The position numbers and the translations under genes are program-made. The notes under the pieces are model-generated. The model was not told the DNA's origin and ran no database searches. It saw only the letters and a list, made by a program, of their open reading frames with translations. DNA of 45,438 nucleotides from Janibacter anophelis NBRC 107843. Its GTDB lineage: Bacteria > Actinomycetota > Actinomycetes > Actinomycetales > Dermatophilaceae. Below are positions 9,326 through 17,867 of this stretch, in pieces; position 1 is the stretch's first letter, and each line of letters starts with the position of its first letter. The DNA is taken from NCBI RefSeq assembly GCF_001570945.1, contig NZ_BCSQ01000028.1:1-45438 (forward strand). Direction: 5' to 3'.

Positions 9326-9329
<4 letters not shown>
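8325..9329 (-). CDS. folA: Nudix hydrolase-dihydrofolate reductase fusion
   Basis: A 334-residue two-domain protein. Residues about 13-155 are a Nudix hydrolase fold with a box from G56 to I79 (GHVEDAS, then REVEEELGI); the first box Glu is Ser, but the REVEEELG metal-binding core is intact. Residues about 165-318 are a complete [26 protein letters not shown] with the catalytic Asp, MGRRTW for NADPH, and [12 protein letters not shown] regenerates tetrahydrofolate from the dihydrofolate made by ThyA, encoded immediately upstream with an ATGA overlap. The Nudix part could clean up an oxidised or pterin nucleotide, or dihydroneopterin triphosphate, but this is inference. The last 19 residues overlap the satD operator. 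Nudix-DHFR fusions are unusual to my knowledge. Confidence 0.9.
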
Positions 9330-10135
<806 letters not shown>

Positions 10136-10141
10136 GGCGCC

Positions 10142-10147
10142 ACGATA
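10142..10147 (-). promoter_or_regulatory. -10 box of thyA (leaderless)
   Basis: TATCGT on the minus strand ends 6 bases before the thyA ATG at 10135. Confidence 0.6.
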
Positions 10148-10165
10148 GACGCCACCACCGACGGC

Positions 10166-10171
10166 TACGCT
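10166..10171 (+). promoter_or_regulatory. -10 box of dapA (leaderless)
   Basis: TACGCT ends 7 bases before the dapA ATG at 10179. The divergent thyA -10 box lies only 18 bases away, so the dapA -35 region must overlap the thyA promoter and the two could compete. Confidence 0.6.
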
Positions 10172-10178
10172 GGCCCGC

Positions 10179-11075
10179 ATGACGACTTCCCCCTTCGGCC
10201 GGGTCATCACCGCGATGGTGACCCCCATGACCCCTGACGGCGCGCTGGACACGAAGGGTGCGGCGGCCGTCGTCGAGCACCTCGTGGCCACCGGTCACGA
10301 CGGCGTCGTGGTCAACGGCACGACCGGCGAGTCGCCGACGCTCAGCTCCGCCGAGAGCATCGCCATGGTCGAGGCGGTCAAGCAGGCCGCCGGTGACCGC
10401 CTGCTCGTCACCGCGGGCGTCGGCTCCAACAACACCGCGCACGCCATCCAGATGGCCGCCGACGCCACGAGTGCCGGCGCGGACGGGCTGCTCGTCGTCT
10501 CGCCGTACTACAACAAGCCGACCCAGCCGGGCCTGCTCGCGCACACCCGCGCCATCGCCGACGCCGCCGAGCTGCCGGTCATGCTCTACGACATCCCGGG
10601 GCGCACCGCGACCCCCTTCGCCGTGGACACGCTCATCGCGCTCGCCGAGCACGAGCGGATCGTCGCGGTCAAGGACGCGAAGGGGGACCTGTGGGCCTCC
10701 TCGGAGGTCATGGCCGCGACCGACCTGCTCTGGTACTCCGGTGCCGACGAGGTCAACCTCGCCCACCTCGCCCAGGGGGCCCACGGCGTCGTCTCCGTCG
10801 TCGGCCACGTCGCCGGTGAGCACTACCGGGCGATGATCGAGGCCGTCGACGCCGGTGACCTCGCGACGGCCCGCGAGATCCACCACCGCCTCATCCCCGT
10901 GACCAACGCGATCATGGGGACCTCCCAGGGAGCGATCATGGCCAAGGCCGCCCTCGTCGAGCTCGGGGTCATCGAGCACGCGAGCGTGCGCCTGCCCTAC
11001 GTCGAGGGCCCCGCCGAGCACCTCGAGGTGCTGCGCGCCGGCCTCGCCGCCTCCCGGATCGGAGCCACTGCATGA
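10179..11075 (+). CDS. dapA: 4-hydroxy-tetrahydrodipicolinate synthase
   Basis: DapA condenses pyruvate with aspartate semialdehyde, the entry step to diaminopimelate and lysine. The 298-residue TIM-barrel protein shows [10 protein letters not shown] near residue 45 (the Thr pair of the active site), SPYYNKPTQ with the catalytic Tyr, and VKDAKGDL with the Schiff-base Lys. The ATG at 10179 follows a TACGCT -10 box by 7 bases without a ribosome site, so the message is predicted leaderless. The 3' end overlaps RNase J by four bases (ATGA), the conserved dapA-rnj order of actinobacteria. Its usual neighbour dapB is 5.6 kb away. Confidence 0.97.
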   Translation: MTTSPFGRVITAMVTPMTPDGALDTKGAAAVVEHLVATGHDGVVVNGTTGESPTLSSAESIAMVEAVKQAAGDRLLVTAGVGSNNTAHAIQMAADATSAGADGLLVVSPYYNKPTQPGLLAHTRAIADAAELPVMLYDIPGRTATPFAVDTLIALAEHERIVAVKDAKGDLWASSEVMAATDLLWYSGADEVNLAHLAQGAHGVVSVVGHVAGEHYRAMIEAVDAGDLATAREIHHRLIPVTNAIMGTSQGAIMAKAALVELGVIEHASVRLPYVEGPAEHLEVLRAGLAASRIGATA

Positions 11076-12757
11076 GCCATCCCCACCCCGACCTCCAGCT
11101 CCCCCCGCCCCTCGCCCCCGGCGCGCTGCGTGTCGTCCCGCTCGGCGGGCTCGGCGAGGTCGGCCGCAACATGGCCGTCATCGAGCACGAGGGTCAGCTG
11201 CTCATCATCGACTGCGGCGTGCTCTTCCCCGAGGACCACCAGCCGGGCGTCGACCTCATCCTCCCCGACTTCGAGTACATCCTCGACCGGCTCGACGACG
11301 TGCAGGCGATCATCCTCACGCACGGGCACGAGGACCACATCGGCGCGGTGCCCTACCTGCTCAAGCACAAGCCCGACATCCCGCTCGTCGGCTCCATGCT
11401 CACCCTCGCCCTCATCGAGGCGAAGCTCAAGGAGCACCGGATCAAGCCGTACACGCTCGGGGTCAAGGAGGGCGGGCGCGAGTCCTTCGGTGTCTTCGAC
11501 TGCGAGTTCATCGCCGTCAACCACTCGATCCCCGACGCCCTGGCGGTCTTCGTGCGCACCGCCGGCGGCACGCTGCTGCACACGGGCGACTTCAAGATGG
11601 ACCAGCTCCCGCTGGACCGGCGCCTGACGGACCTGCGGGCCTTCGCCCGGGTCGGCGAGGAGGGGGTCGACCTCTTCCTCACCGACTCGACCAATGCCGA
11701 GGTCCCCGGGTTCACCACGCCCGAGCGCGAGATCTCCGGAGCGATCGACCAGGTCTTCCGCAACGCGCGGCGCCGGATCATCGTCGCCTGCTTCTCCAGC
11801 CACGTGCACCGCGTGCAGCAGGTCCTCGACGCCGCCGAGCGCAACGGCCGCAAGGTCGCGATGGTCGGCCGCTCGATGGTGCGCAACATGGGCATCGCCG
11901 CCGACCTGGGGTACCTCCACGTCCCCGACGGCGTCCTCGTCGACATCAAGAAGCTCGACCGTCTCGCCGACGACGAGGTCGTGCTCATCTGCACCGGCAG
12001 CCAGGGCGAGCCGATGGCCGCCCTCTCGCGCATGGCCAACCGCGACCACCGCATCGACGTCGGTGACGGCGACACCGTGCTGCTCGCCTCGAGCCTCATC
12101 CCGGGCAACGAAAACGCGGTCTACCGCGTCATCAACGGCCTGATGCGCCTGGGCGCCGACGTCGTGCACAAGGGCAACGCCAAGGTGCACGTCTCCGGCC
12201 ACGCCAGCGCCGGTGAGCTCCTCTACTGCTACAACATCGTCAAACCACGCAATGTCATGCCGGTCCACGGCGAGTGGCGCCACCTCGTGGCCAATGCCGA
12301 CCTGGCGATCCAGACCGGGGTCGACCCCGACCACGTCGTGCTCGCCGAGGACGGCCTGGTCGTCGACCTCGTCGACGGTCGCGCCCGCATTGCGGGGGCC
12401 GTGCCGTGCGGTTACGTCTACGTCGACGGCTCGAGCGTCGGTGGGACGACCGAGGAGCTGCTCAAGGACCGCCGCATCCTGCGCGACGAGGGCTTCATCT
12501 CCGTCATGGTCGTCGTCGACTCCTCGACCGGCAAGGTGATCGCCGGCCCGGAGATCACGGCCCGCGGCTTCGCCGAGGACGACGAGATCTTCACCCAGGT
12601 GCGGCCCAAGATCATCGCTGCGCTCGACGAGGCGATGGCCAAGGGCACCAACGACACCCACCAGCTGCAGCAGGTCGTGCGCCGCGCGGTCGGCGGCTGG
12701 GTCGGCGGCAAGATCCGCCGTCGCCCGATGATCATCCCGGTGGTCGTCGAGGCCTGA
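11072..12757 (+). CDS. rnj: Ribonuclease J
   Basis: RNase J is a zinc-dependent endonuclease and 5'-3' exonuclease of the metallo-beta-lactamase/beta-CASP family, acting in rRNA maturation and mRNA decay. The 561-residue length is typical. The metal-binding motif HGHEDH lies at about residue 83, followed by HTGDFKMD near residue 170, the beta-CASP region (CFSSHVHRVQQV) and the HASAGELL and MPVHGEWRHL motifs. The C-terminal domain ends IRRRPMIIPVVVEA. The ATG at 11072 overlaps the dapA stop, so translation is coupled. A strong bidirectional hairpin follows. Together with PNPase upstream, the window encodes two main RNA-decay enzymes. Confidence 0.97.
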   Translation: MSHPHPDLQLPPPLAPGALRVVPLGGLGEVGRNMAVIEHEGQLLIIDCGVLFPEDHQPGVDLILPDFEYILDRLDDVQAIILTHGHEDHIGAVPYLLKHKPDIPLVGSMLTLALIEAKLKEHRIKPYTLGVKEGGRESFGVFDCEFIAVNHSIPDALAVFVRTAGGTLLHTGDFKMDQLPLDRRLTDLRAFARVGEEGVDLFLTDSTNAEVPGFTTPEREISGAIDQVFRNARRRIIVACFSSHVHRVQQVLDAAERNGRKVAMVGRSMVRNMGIAADLGYLHVPDGVLVDIKKLDRLADDEVVLICTGSQGEPMAALSRMANRDHRIDVGDGDTVLLASSLIPGNENAVYRVINGLMRLGADVVHKGNAKVHVSGHASAGELLYCYNIVKPRNVMPVHGEWRHLVANADLAIQTGVDPDHVVLAEDGLVVDLVDGRARIAGAVPCGYVYVDGSSVGGTTEELLKDRRILRDEGFISVMVVVDSSTGKVIAGPEITARGFAEDDEIFTQVRPKIIAALDEAMAKGTNDTHQLQQVVRRAVGGWVGGKIRRRPMIIPVVVEA

Positions 12758-12763
12758 CCGCCC

Positions 12764-12801
12764 GAGCGCGAAGGGGGCCTGCCGGGTCCCCCTTCGCGCT
12801 C
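12764..12801. terminator. Bidirectional terminator built from a CGAAGGGGG pair
   Basis: A perfect 14-bp stem (12764-12777 with 12788-12801) around a 10-base loop, between the convergent rnj and aminotransferase genes. Each arm is GAGCGCGAAGGGGG, so each contains one copy of the repeated 9-mer, in opposite orientations. Confidence 0.85.
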
Positions 12802-12814
12802 ACCCGAGGAGGGG

Positions 12815-14029
12815 TCAGAGGGAGCGCAGCGCGGCGAGCAGCCGGTCGACGTGCGCGGGCGTCGTGCCCAGGCCGGCGCTGATCCGCACCGCGGTCTCCT
12901 GCTCGTGCTCCGACAGCAGGTCGTCGACGAGCAGGTGCGCGCAGAACTTGCCGTCCCGCACGCCGATGCCGTGCTCGTCACCGAGGACGCGGGCGACCTC
13001 GCCGCTGTCGTGGCCGTCGACCGTGATCGTCGCGACGGGGGCACCGTCGACGCCGCCGAAGAGGGTGTGCACGTGGACGCCGTCGATGTCGGCCAGACCG
13101 GCGAGCAGCCGGATGCGCAGGGCCTGCTCGTGGTCGATGATCGCCCGCTCGTGCTCGGTGATGATCTCGCAGGCGGTGGCCAGGGCGACCGCGCCCAGCA
13201 CGTTGGGGGAGCCGGCCTCGTGCCGGGCCGGGCCGCAGGTCCACTCGGTCGTGTCGAGGCCGACCCGGGCGGTGGCCCCGCCGCCGGCGAGGTAGGGGTC
13301 GGCGGCGTCGAGCCAGTCGCTGCGCCCGACGAGCACCCCGGCGCCGAAGGGGGCATAGATCTTGTGGCCGCTGAAGGCGATCCAGTCGACGCCGAGCGCG
13401 TCGATGTCGACGCGGCGGTGCGGGACGACCTGGGCGGCGTCGAGGGCGAAGCGGGCACCGTGCTCGTGGGCGAGCGTCGCGACCCGCTCGATCGGCCAGT
13501 GCTCACCGGTGACATTGGACGCGCCGGTCGCGACGACGAGCCGGTGCTCGGCCGGGTGGTTGCGCAGGGCCTGCTCGAGCAGGTCGAGCGCCTCGTCGTG
13601 GCTGTGCGGCACCGGCAGGCGCAGGGCATCACCCCACGGCAGCAGCGCCGCGTGGTGCTCGGAGGCGAAGACGAAGACCTTTGTGCCCTCGGGCAGCGCC
13701 CGCGCGAGCAGGTTGAACGAGTCGGTCGTGTTGCGGGTGAAGACGACCTGGTCGTCCTCGCGGGCCCCGACGAAGGTGGCGACGGACTCGCGCGCCTGCT
13801 CGTAGCGCGAGCTGGTCACCCGGGAGGCGAAGCCGGCCCCGCGGTGCACGGAGGAGTAGGTGACGGCCGCCGCGGCGACCTCCTGCGCGACGGCGGCGAA
13901 GGCCGGGGTCGTCGCGCCGTGGTCGAGGTGGGCGTACTCCACGACCGAGCCGTCGGCGTCGCGGTAGGTCAACCCGGCGGAGACGAGCTCGGGCAGGGCG
14001 GTGGCGGTGTGCAGGTCGGACACGGTCAT
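12815..14029 (-). CDS. Class-V aminotransferase / cysteine desulfurase-like PLP enzyme
   Basis: A 404-residue fold-type I PLP enzyme. It shows AHLDHGATTP at the start, the ALDAAQVVPH segment with the Asp that binds the pyridine nitrogen, and FSGHKIYAPFGAGVLVG with the Schiff-base Lys. The closest relatives by motif are SufS/CsdA-like desulfurases and selenocysteine lyases. One Cys in the C-terminal domain (GKFCAH) could carry sulfur, but the usual desulfurase Cys loop is not evident. A SAM-IV riboswitch lies in the 5' leader, so the gene is tied to sulfur/methionine metabolism and is expected to shut off when SAM is high. I chose the ATG at 14029 because it follows gaggag at a proper distance; the frame is open further into the riboswitch. 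Exact substrate unknown. Confidence 0.85.
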   Translation of the reverse strand: MTVSDLHTATALPELVSAGLTYRDADGSVVEYAHLDHGATTPAFAAVAQEVAAAAVTYSSVHRGAGFASRVTSSRYEQARESVATFVGAREDDQVVFTRNTTDSFNLLARALPEGTKVFVFASEHHAALLPWGDALRLPVPHSHDEALDLLEQALRNHPAEHRLVVATGASNVTGEHWPIERVATLAHEHGARFALDAAQVVPHRRVDIDALGVDWIAFSGHKIYAPFGAGVLVGRSDWLDAADPYLAGGGATARVGLDTTEWTCGPARHEAGSPNVLGAVALATACEIITEHERAIIDHEQALRIRLLAGLADIDGVHVHTLFGGVDGAPVATITVDGHDSGEVARVLGDEHGIGVRDGKFCAHLLVDDLLSEHEQETAVRISAGLGTTPAHVDRLLAALRSL

Positions 14030-14070
14030 GGCGGTGCTCCTCGAGGTCTTCGGACCCCGGGCTCGACCGC

Positions 14071-14185
14071 GATCCGCGCTTGCCGGGCGACACTGCGCCG
14101 CCGGCCAGGTCGTCACCCGGAGCACCCCACCGCGGAGGAGGGTTGCCGACCAGCTAGCCGGGGCTTGTCGCTGGTACTCGTGACC
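14071..14185 (-). ncRNA. SAM-IV riboswitch
   Basis: Read on the minus strand from 14185, the RNA has the SAM-IV core: GGTCACGAGTACCAGCG, then CAAGCCCCGGCTAGCTGG, CGGCAACCCTCC, CGCGGTGGGGTGCTCCGG and GTGACGACC. A 3' pseudoknot arm GGCAAGCGCGGATC follows. SAM-IV riboswitches bind S-adenosylmethionine and are known from actinobacteria upstream of sulfur genes. The core ends about 40 bases before the ATG of the aminotransferase, and the intervening segment with the gaggag ribosome site is the likely expression platform. The match was recognised by eye and is strong over the conserved core. Confidence 0.9.
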
Positions 14186-14196
14186 TTGTGCGCCAC

Positions 14197-14227
14197 ACGT
14201 TAGCGCATGCGGGTGGGTCGCTGTCGA
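14197..14227 (-). promoter_or_regulatory. Promoter of the SAM-IV riboswitch transcript
   Basis: TCGACA (14222-14227), a 19-base spacer and TAACGT (14197-14202) on the minus strand lie just upstream of the riboswitch 5' end at 14185. Confidence 0.5.
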
Positions 14228-14260
14228 GCGCTGGGCGCACGTGTCTCGCCACCCGGGACG

Positions 14261-14905
14261 TCAGGCGAGAGGGAGCGCCAGCAGGGCGCCGGCGACGAGG
14301 TAGGGGCCGAAGGCCAGGTTCGATTTGCGGGTCGCGCGCCGCAGCAGGATCAGGACGAGGGCGACGAGGCCCCCGAGGACGAACCCGAGCCAGATCCCCG
14401 TCACGAGGTGCGGCCAACCCAGCCAGGCGAGCGTCGGGGTGATCGAGACGAGCAGCTTGGCATCGCCGATGCCGATGGAGCGTCCGTGCAGGACGAAGGA
14501 GAGGGCGAGCGCCCCGCCCCCGACGAGCACGCAGGCGATGGCGGCCCGCACCAGTGAGGACCCGTCACCGGTCATGACGGACGCGAGGGTGAGCAGCACC
14601 GCGACGACGGGCAACAGGGGCACGGTGAGGGCATTGGGCAGGCGGTGGACGTCCGCGTCGACCGCCGCGAGGACCAGGCCGACGAGGCCGAGCGCGAGCG
14701 GGGCGAGCAGCACCGGCCAGGGGCGGTCGGCGAGCGAGCGCTCCACGAGCAGTCCGACGCCGGGGGCGAGCACCGGGACCCACAGGTGACGGGGGAGGGG
14801 GCCCTCATCGTCCGGGCGTCGGTAGGCGCCAGTGCGCAGCCAAGACCACCCGGCGAGGCCGCAGGCCAGCGCCGCGAGCACGATGACAAGGGTCCGCGGG
14901 TCCAT
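14261..14905 (-). CDS. A24-family prepilin peptidase
   Basis: A 214-residue membrane protein with about six or seven helices. It has the two aspartate motifs of A24 aspartyl proteases, AAVDADVHRLPN and GIGDAKL (the GxGDxK type), which cleave the leader of type IV pilins and pseudopilins, including Flp/Tad pili. It lacks the cytoplasmic Cys-rich methylase domain of PilD, so it is the short cleavage-only type. No pilin or assembly gene is in the window, so its substrate lies elsewhere. The ATG at 14905 follows a TAACCT -10 box by 7 bases, a leaderless start. It diverges from ftsK. If this organism takes up DNA, a type IV prepilin peptidase would be needed, which is relevant to the repeated CGAAGGGGG motif. 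Confidence 0.88.
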   Translation of the reverse strand: MDPRTLVIVLAALACGLAGWSWLRTGAYRRPDDEGPLPRHLWVPVLAPGVGLLVERSLADRPWPVLLAPLALGLVGLVLAAVDADVHRLPNALTVPLLPVVAVLLTLASVMTGDGSSLVRAAIACVLVGGGALALSFVLHGRSIGIGDAKLLVSITPTLAWLGWPHLVTGIWLGFVLGGLVALVLILLRRATRKSNLAFGPYLVAGALLALPLA

Positions 14906-14912
14906 CGGGGCG

Positions 14913-14918
14913 AGGTTA
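14913..14918 (-). promoter_or_regulatory. -10 box of the prepilin peptidase gene (leaderless)
   Basis: TAACCT on the minus strand ends 7 bases before the ATG at 14905. Confidence 0.6.
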
Positions 14919-15013
14919 TCGGTCCGCTCGCGACGTCGCTGCGGTGCCTGTGGACGAGCGGATCGGTGGCCCGTGGTGCGCGTGTGACGCGTGTGTCAGG
15001 GGTGGCTTTCGCC

Positions 15014-15019
15014 TACCCT
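15014..15019 (+). promoter_or_regulatory. -10 box of ftsK (leaderless)
   Basis: TACCCT ends 7 bases before the ATG at 15027 and supports that start over an in-frame upstream start codon at 14991. Confidence 0.6.
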
Positions 15020-15026
15020 GCGAACC

Positions 15027-17867
15027 ATGGCCACTCGTCCGTCGACCTCCTCGCGCAGCACCAAGGGTGCCTCCGCGCGGCCCAAGGGCAGCACGCGCCC
15101 GTCCGGCCGCAAGGCCCCCGCCAAGGGCACGACGAAGGGGAGGGCCGCCGCCTCCCGTAAGCAGTCCGCGTCCGGGGGCGGCCTGCCGCTGCCCCTGGCC
15201 GCCGTGCAGAAGACCTGGATGGGCGTCGCCCACGCCACCGGGTCGGGGGTGCGCCGCATCGGCCACAGCGCGAGCCAGATCGAGCCGGAGCACCGCCGTG
15301 ACGGCTGGGGCTTTCTCGCCCTCGCGCTGGCCCTCGTCGTCGCCGTGCGCGAGTGGTGGGGCCTCACGGGCCTCTTCGGGGACATCGTCCACGCCGTCTT
15401 CGCCGGCACCTTCGGCCGCGTCGCGTACGCGCTGCCCATCGTCCTGCTCGTGCTCGGGATCCGGCTGCTGCGCTCCCAGGGTGACTCGGCGGCCGACGCC
15501 CGGCTCGGTTTCGGCGCCGTGATGGGGCTGTTCGCCGCCTCCGGCCTGACCCACATCGCCAAGGACATCCCGCAGCCGCCGGACGGCGCGGGACCGATGC
15601 GTGACGCCGGCGGCATCGTCGGGTTCCTCGCCTCCGACCCGCTCGCGACCGCCGTCACCGAGTGGCCGGCGATCATCCTCCTCGTCCTCCTCGGCCTCTT
15701 CAGCCTCCTGCTGCTCACCGGCACCCCGCTCCACGAGGTGCCGCAGCGGCTGGCGTACGTCCGGGCGGCCTTCACCGGCGAGGTCCCGTCGCACGTCACC
15801 GCCGACGACGTCCGGGCGAAGGGGGATGCCCCCCAGGCGGCCGTCGCCCGGGCCCGACGCCGGCGCACCTTCGACGACGACGACCTGTCCGGGGAGCGCG
15901 ACGGCGACACCGCCTACGACCAGGCGGCCGTGGTCCAGCCCGCGGGCAAGGGCCGCAAGCGCAAGCGCTCTGCCGAGCCCGCGACCGACGAGGTCGAGGC
16001 AACCACCGAGACCCCGCAGGCCGAGGCCGGCGGTCCCCGCCCCGGTGAGAAGCGCCCGACCAAGAACCCCGTCGTCGCCCCGATCAAGTCCTCGTCGCAG
16101 ACGGTGCTCGAGCCGCCGCCCACGACGCAGCTGCCGCAACGCGTCGAGCAGCTGGCCCTCGCCGGCGACGTGACGTACACGTTGCCCGACAGCAGCCACC
16201 TCAAGCCCGGCGCCCCGCACAAGGAGCGCTCCGCTGCCAACGACAAGGTGGTCGAGTCCCTGACAAGCGTCCTCGACGAGTTCGGCATCGACGCCCAGGT
16301 CACCGGGTTCCACCGCGGCCCGACCGTCACCCGCTATGTCGTCGAGCTCGGGCCCGGCGTCAAGGTCGAGCGGGTCACGGCACTGTCGAAGAACATCGCC
16401 TACGCCGTCGCCTCCGCCGATGTGCGCATCCTCAGCCCGATCCCCGGCAAGTCGGCCATCGGCATCGAGATCCCCAATGCCGACAAGGAGATGGTCTGCC
16501 TCGGTGACGTGCTGCGCTCCGACGTCGCGCGCAACAACGAGCACCCGATGGTCATGGGTGTCGGCAAGGACGTCGAGGGTGGCTACGTCATCGCCAACCT
16601 GGCCAAGATGCCGCACATCCTCGTCGCCGGCGCCACCGGCTCCGGCAAGTCCTCCTTCGTCAACTCGATGATCACCTCGATCCTCATGCGGGCGACGCCC
16701 GACGAGGTGCGGATGGTGCTCGTCGACCCCAAGCGCGTGGAGCTGACCGCCTACGAGGGCATCCCGCACCTCATCACCCCGATCATCACCAACGCCAAGA
16801 AGGCGGCCGAGGCCCTCCAGTGGGTCGTGCGCGAGATGGACATGCGCTACGACGACCTCGCCTCGTCCGGCTACAAGCACGTCGACGACTACAACAAGGC
16901 CGTGCGGGCGGGCAAGGTCGAGGCGATCCCGGGCAGCGAGCGGGTCATCCAGCCCTACCCGTACCTCTTGGTCATCGTCGACGAGCTCGCCGACCTGATG
17001 ATGGTCGCCCCGCGCGACGTCGAGGACTCGATCGTGCGGATCACCCAGCTCGCGCGTGCGGCGGGCATCCACCTGGTCCTCGCGACGCAGCGGCCCTCGG
17101 TCGACGTCGTCACCGGTCTGATCAAGGCCAATGTCCCCTCACGGATGGCCTTCGCCACCTCGTCGCTCGCCGACTCTCGCGTCGTGCTCGACCAGCCCGG
17201 TGCCGAAAAGCTGCTCGGCCAGGGTGACGCGCTCTTCCTGCCGATGGGCAAGTCCAAGCCGATGCGCGTGCAGGGCGCGTGGGTCACCGAGTCCGAGATC
17301 CAGGAGGTCGTCGACCACGTCACCGGCCAGCTCAAGCCGGTCTACCGCGAGGACGTCGCCCCGGAGACCCCCAAGAAGCAGATCGACGAGGACATCGGCG
17401 ACGACCTCGACGTCCTGCTGCAGGCGACCGAGCTGGTCGTCACCTCGCAGTTCGGCTCGACCTCGATGCTCCAGCGCAAGCTGCGCGTCGGCTTCGCCAA
17501 GGCCGGACGGCTCATGGACCTGCTCGAGTCGCGTGGCGTCGTCGGCCCCTCCGAGGGGTCCAAGGCCCGCGACGTGCTCATCACGCCCGAGGACCTGCCG
17601 ACGACCCTCGCCCTGATGCGGGGGGAGGAGCCGCCCGCCGCGGAACCGGCCGAGGACGCGCTGGACGGGGCAGCCGATGGCGAGGGTGGCACCGAGGTGG
17701 GGCCGCAGGCCCCTGTCGGCACCGACACGGACGTCATCGACGTGCGGCAGGGCGTGCCCGCCGCGTCGCAGGACCGCTACGCCGAGGACCCGATCGGCAC
17801 CGAGGTCGTCGAGGAGTGGACCGAGGACGACGACGAGGACGCCTGGTCGCTCACCGACCGTCGCTGA
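15027..17867 (+). CDS. ftsK: DNA translocase FtsK/SpoIIIE
   Basis: FtsK pumps chromosomal DNA through the closing septum and aligns the terminus for dimer resolution. The 946-residue protein has a basic Ser/Lys-rich N-terminus, four membrane segments at about residues 90-230, an acidic/basic linker, and the RecA-like motor. Walker A GATGSGKS is near residue 535 and Walker B LLVIVDELADLMM near 646. The C-terminal winged-helix gamma domain (STSMLQRKLRVGFAKAGRLMDLLESRGVVG, about 803-835) reads polar DNA sequences such as KOPS/SRS. The start is set by the -10 box TACCCT 7 bases upstream. Its 3' end overlaps the convergent MauE-thioredoxin gene by 17 bases. The gamma domain makes the repeated GAAGGGGG motif of interest. 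Confidence 0.96.
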   Translation: MATRPSTSSRSTKGASARPKGSTRPSGRKAPAKGTTKGRAAASRKQSASGGGLPLPLAAVQKTWMGVAHATGSGVRRIGHSASQIEPEHRRDGWGFLALALALVVAVREWWGLTGLFGDIVHAVFAGTFGRVAYALPIVLLVLGIRLLRSQGDSAADARLGFGAVMGLFAASGLTHIAKDIPQPPDGAGPMRDAGGIVGFLASDPLATAVTEWPAIILLVLLGLFSLLLLTGTPLHEVPQRLAYVRAAFTGEVPSHVTADDVRAKGDAPQAAVARARRRRTFDDDDLSGERDGDTAYDQAAVVQPAGKGRKRKRSAEPATDEVEATTETPQAEAGGPRPGEKRPTKNPVVAPIKSSSQTVLEPPPTTQLPQRVEQLALAGDVTYTLPDSSHLKPGAPHKERSAANDKVVESLTSVLDEFGIDAQVTGFHRGPTVTRYVVELGPGVKVERVTALSKNIAYAVASADVRILSPIPGKSAIGIEIPNADKEMVCLGDVLRSDVARNNEHPMVMGVGKDVEGGYVIANLAKMPHILVAGATGSGKSSFVNSMITSILMRATPDEVRMVLVDPKRVELTAYEGIPHLITPIITNAKKAAEALQWVVREMDMRYDDLASSGYKHVDDYNKAVRAGKVEAIPGSERVIQPYPYLLVIVDELADLMMVAPRDVEDSIVRITQLARAAGIHLVLATQRPSVDVVTGLIKANVPSRMAFATSSLADSRVVLDQPGAEKLLGQGDALFLPMGKSKPMRVQGAWVTESEIQEVVDHVTGQLKPVYREDVAPETPKKQIDEDIGDDLDVLLQATELVVTSQFGSTSMLQRKLRVGFAKAGRLMDLLESRGVVGPSEGSKARDVLITPEDLPTTLALMRGEEPPAAEPAEDALDGAADGEGGTEVGPQAPVGTDTDVIDVRQGVPAASQDRYAEDPIGTEVVEEWTEDDDEDAWSLTDRR

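Noticed and set aside
14126-14260. Possible small genes in the 231-base region upstream of the aminotransferase
   Set aside because: The region is explained by the SAM-IV riboswitch and its promoter, and the short frames there have no start signals.
17851-17867. Overlap of ftsK and the MauE-thioredoxin gene as a frameshift or assembly error
   Set aside because: Both C-termini are plausible and the overlap is tail to tail, which is common in compact genomes.
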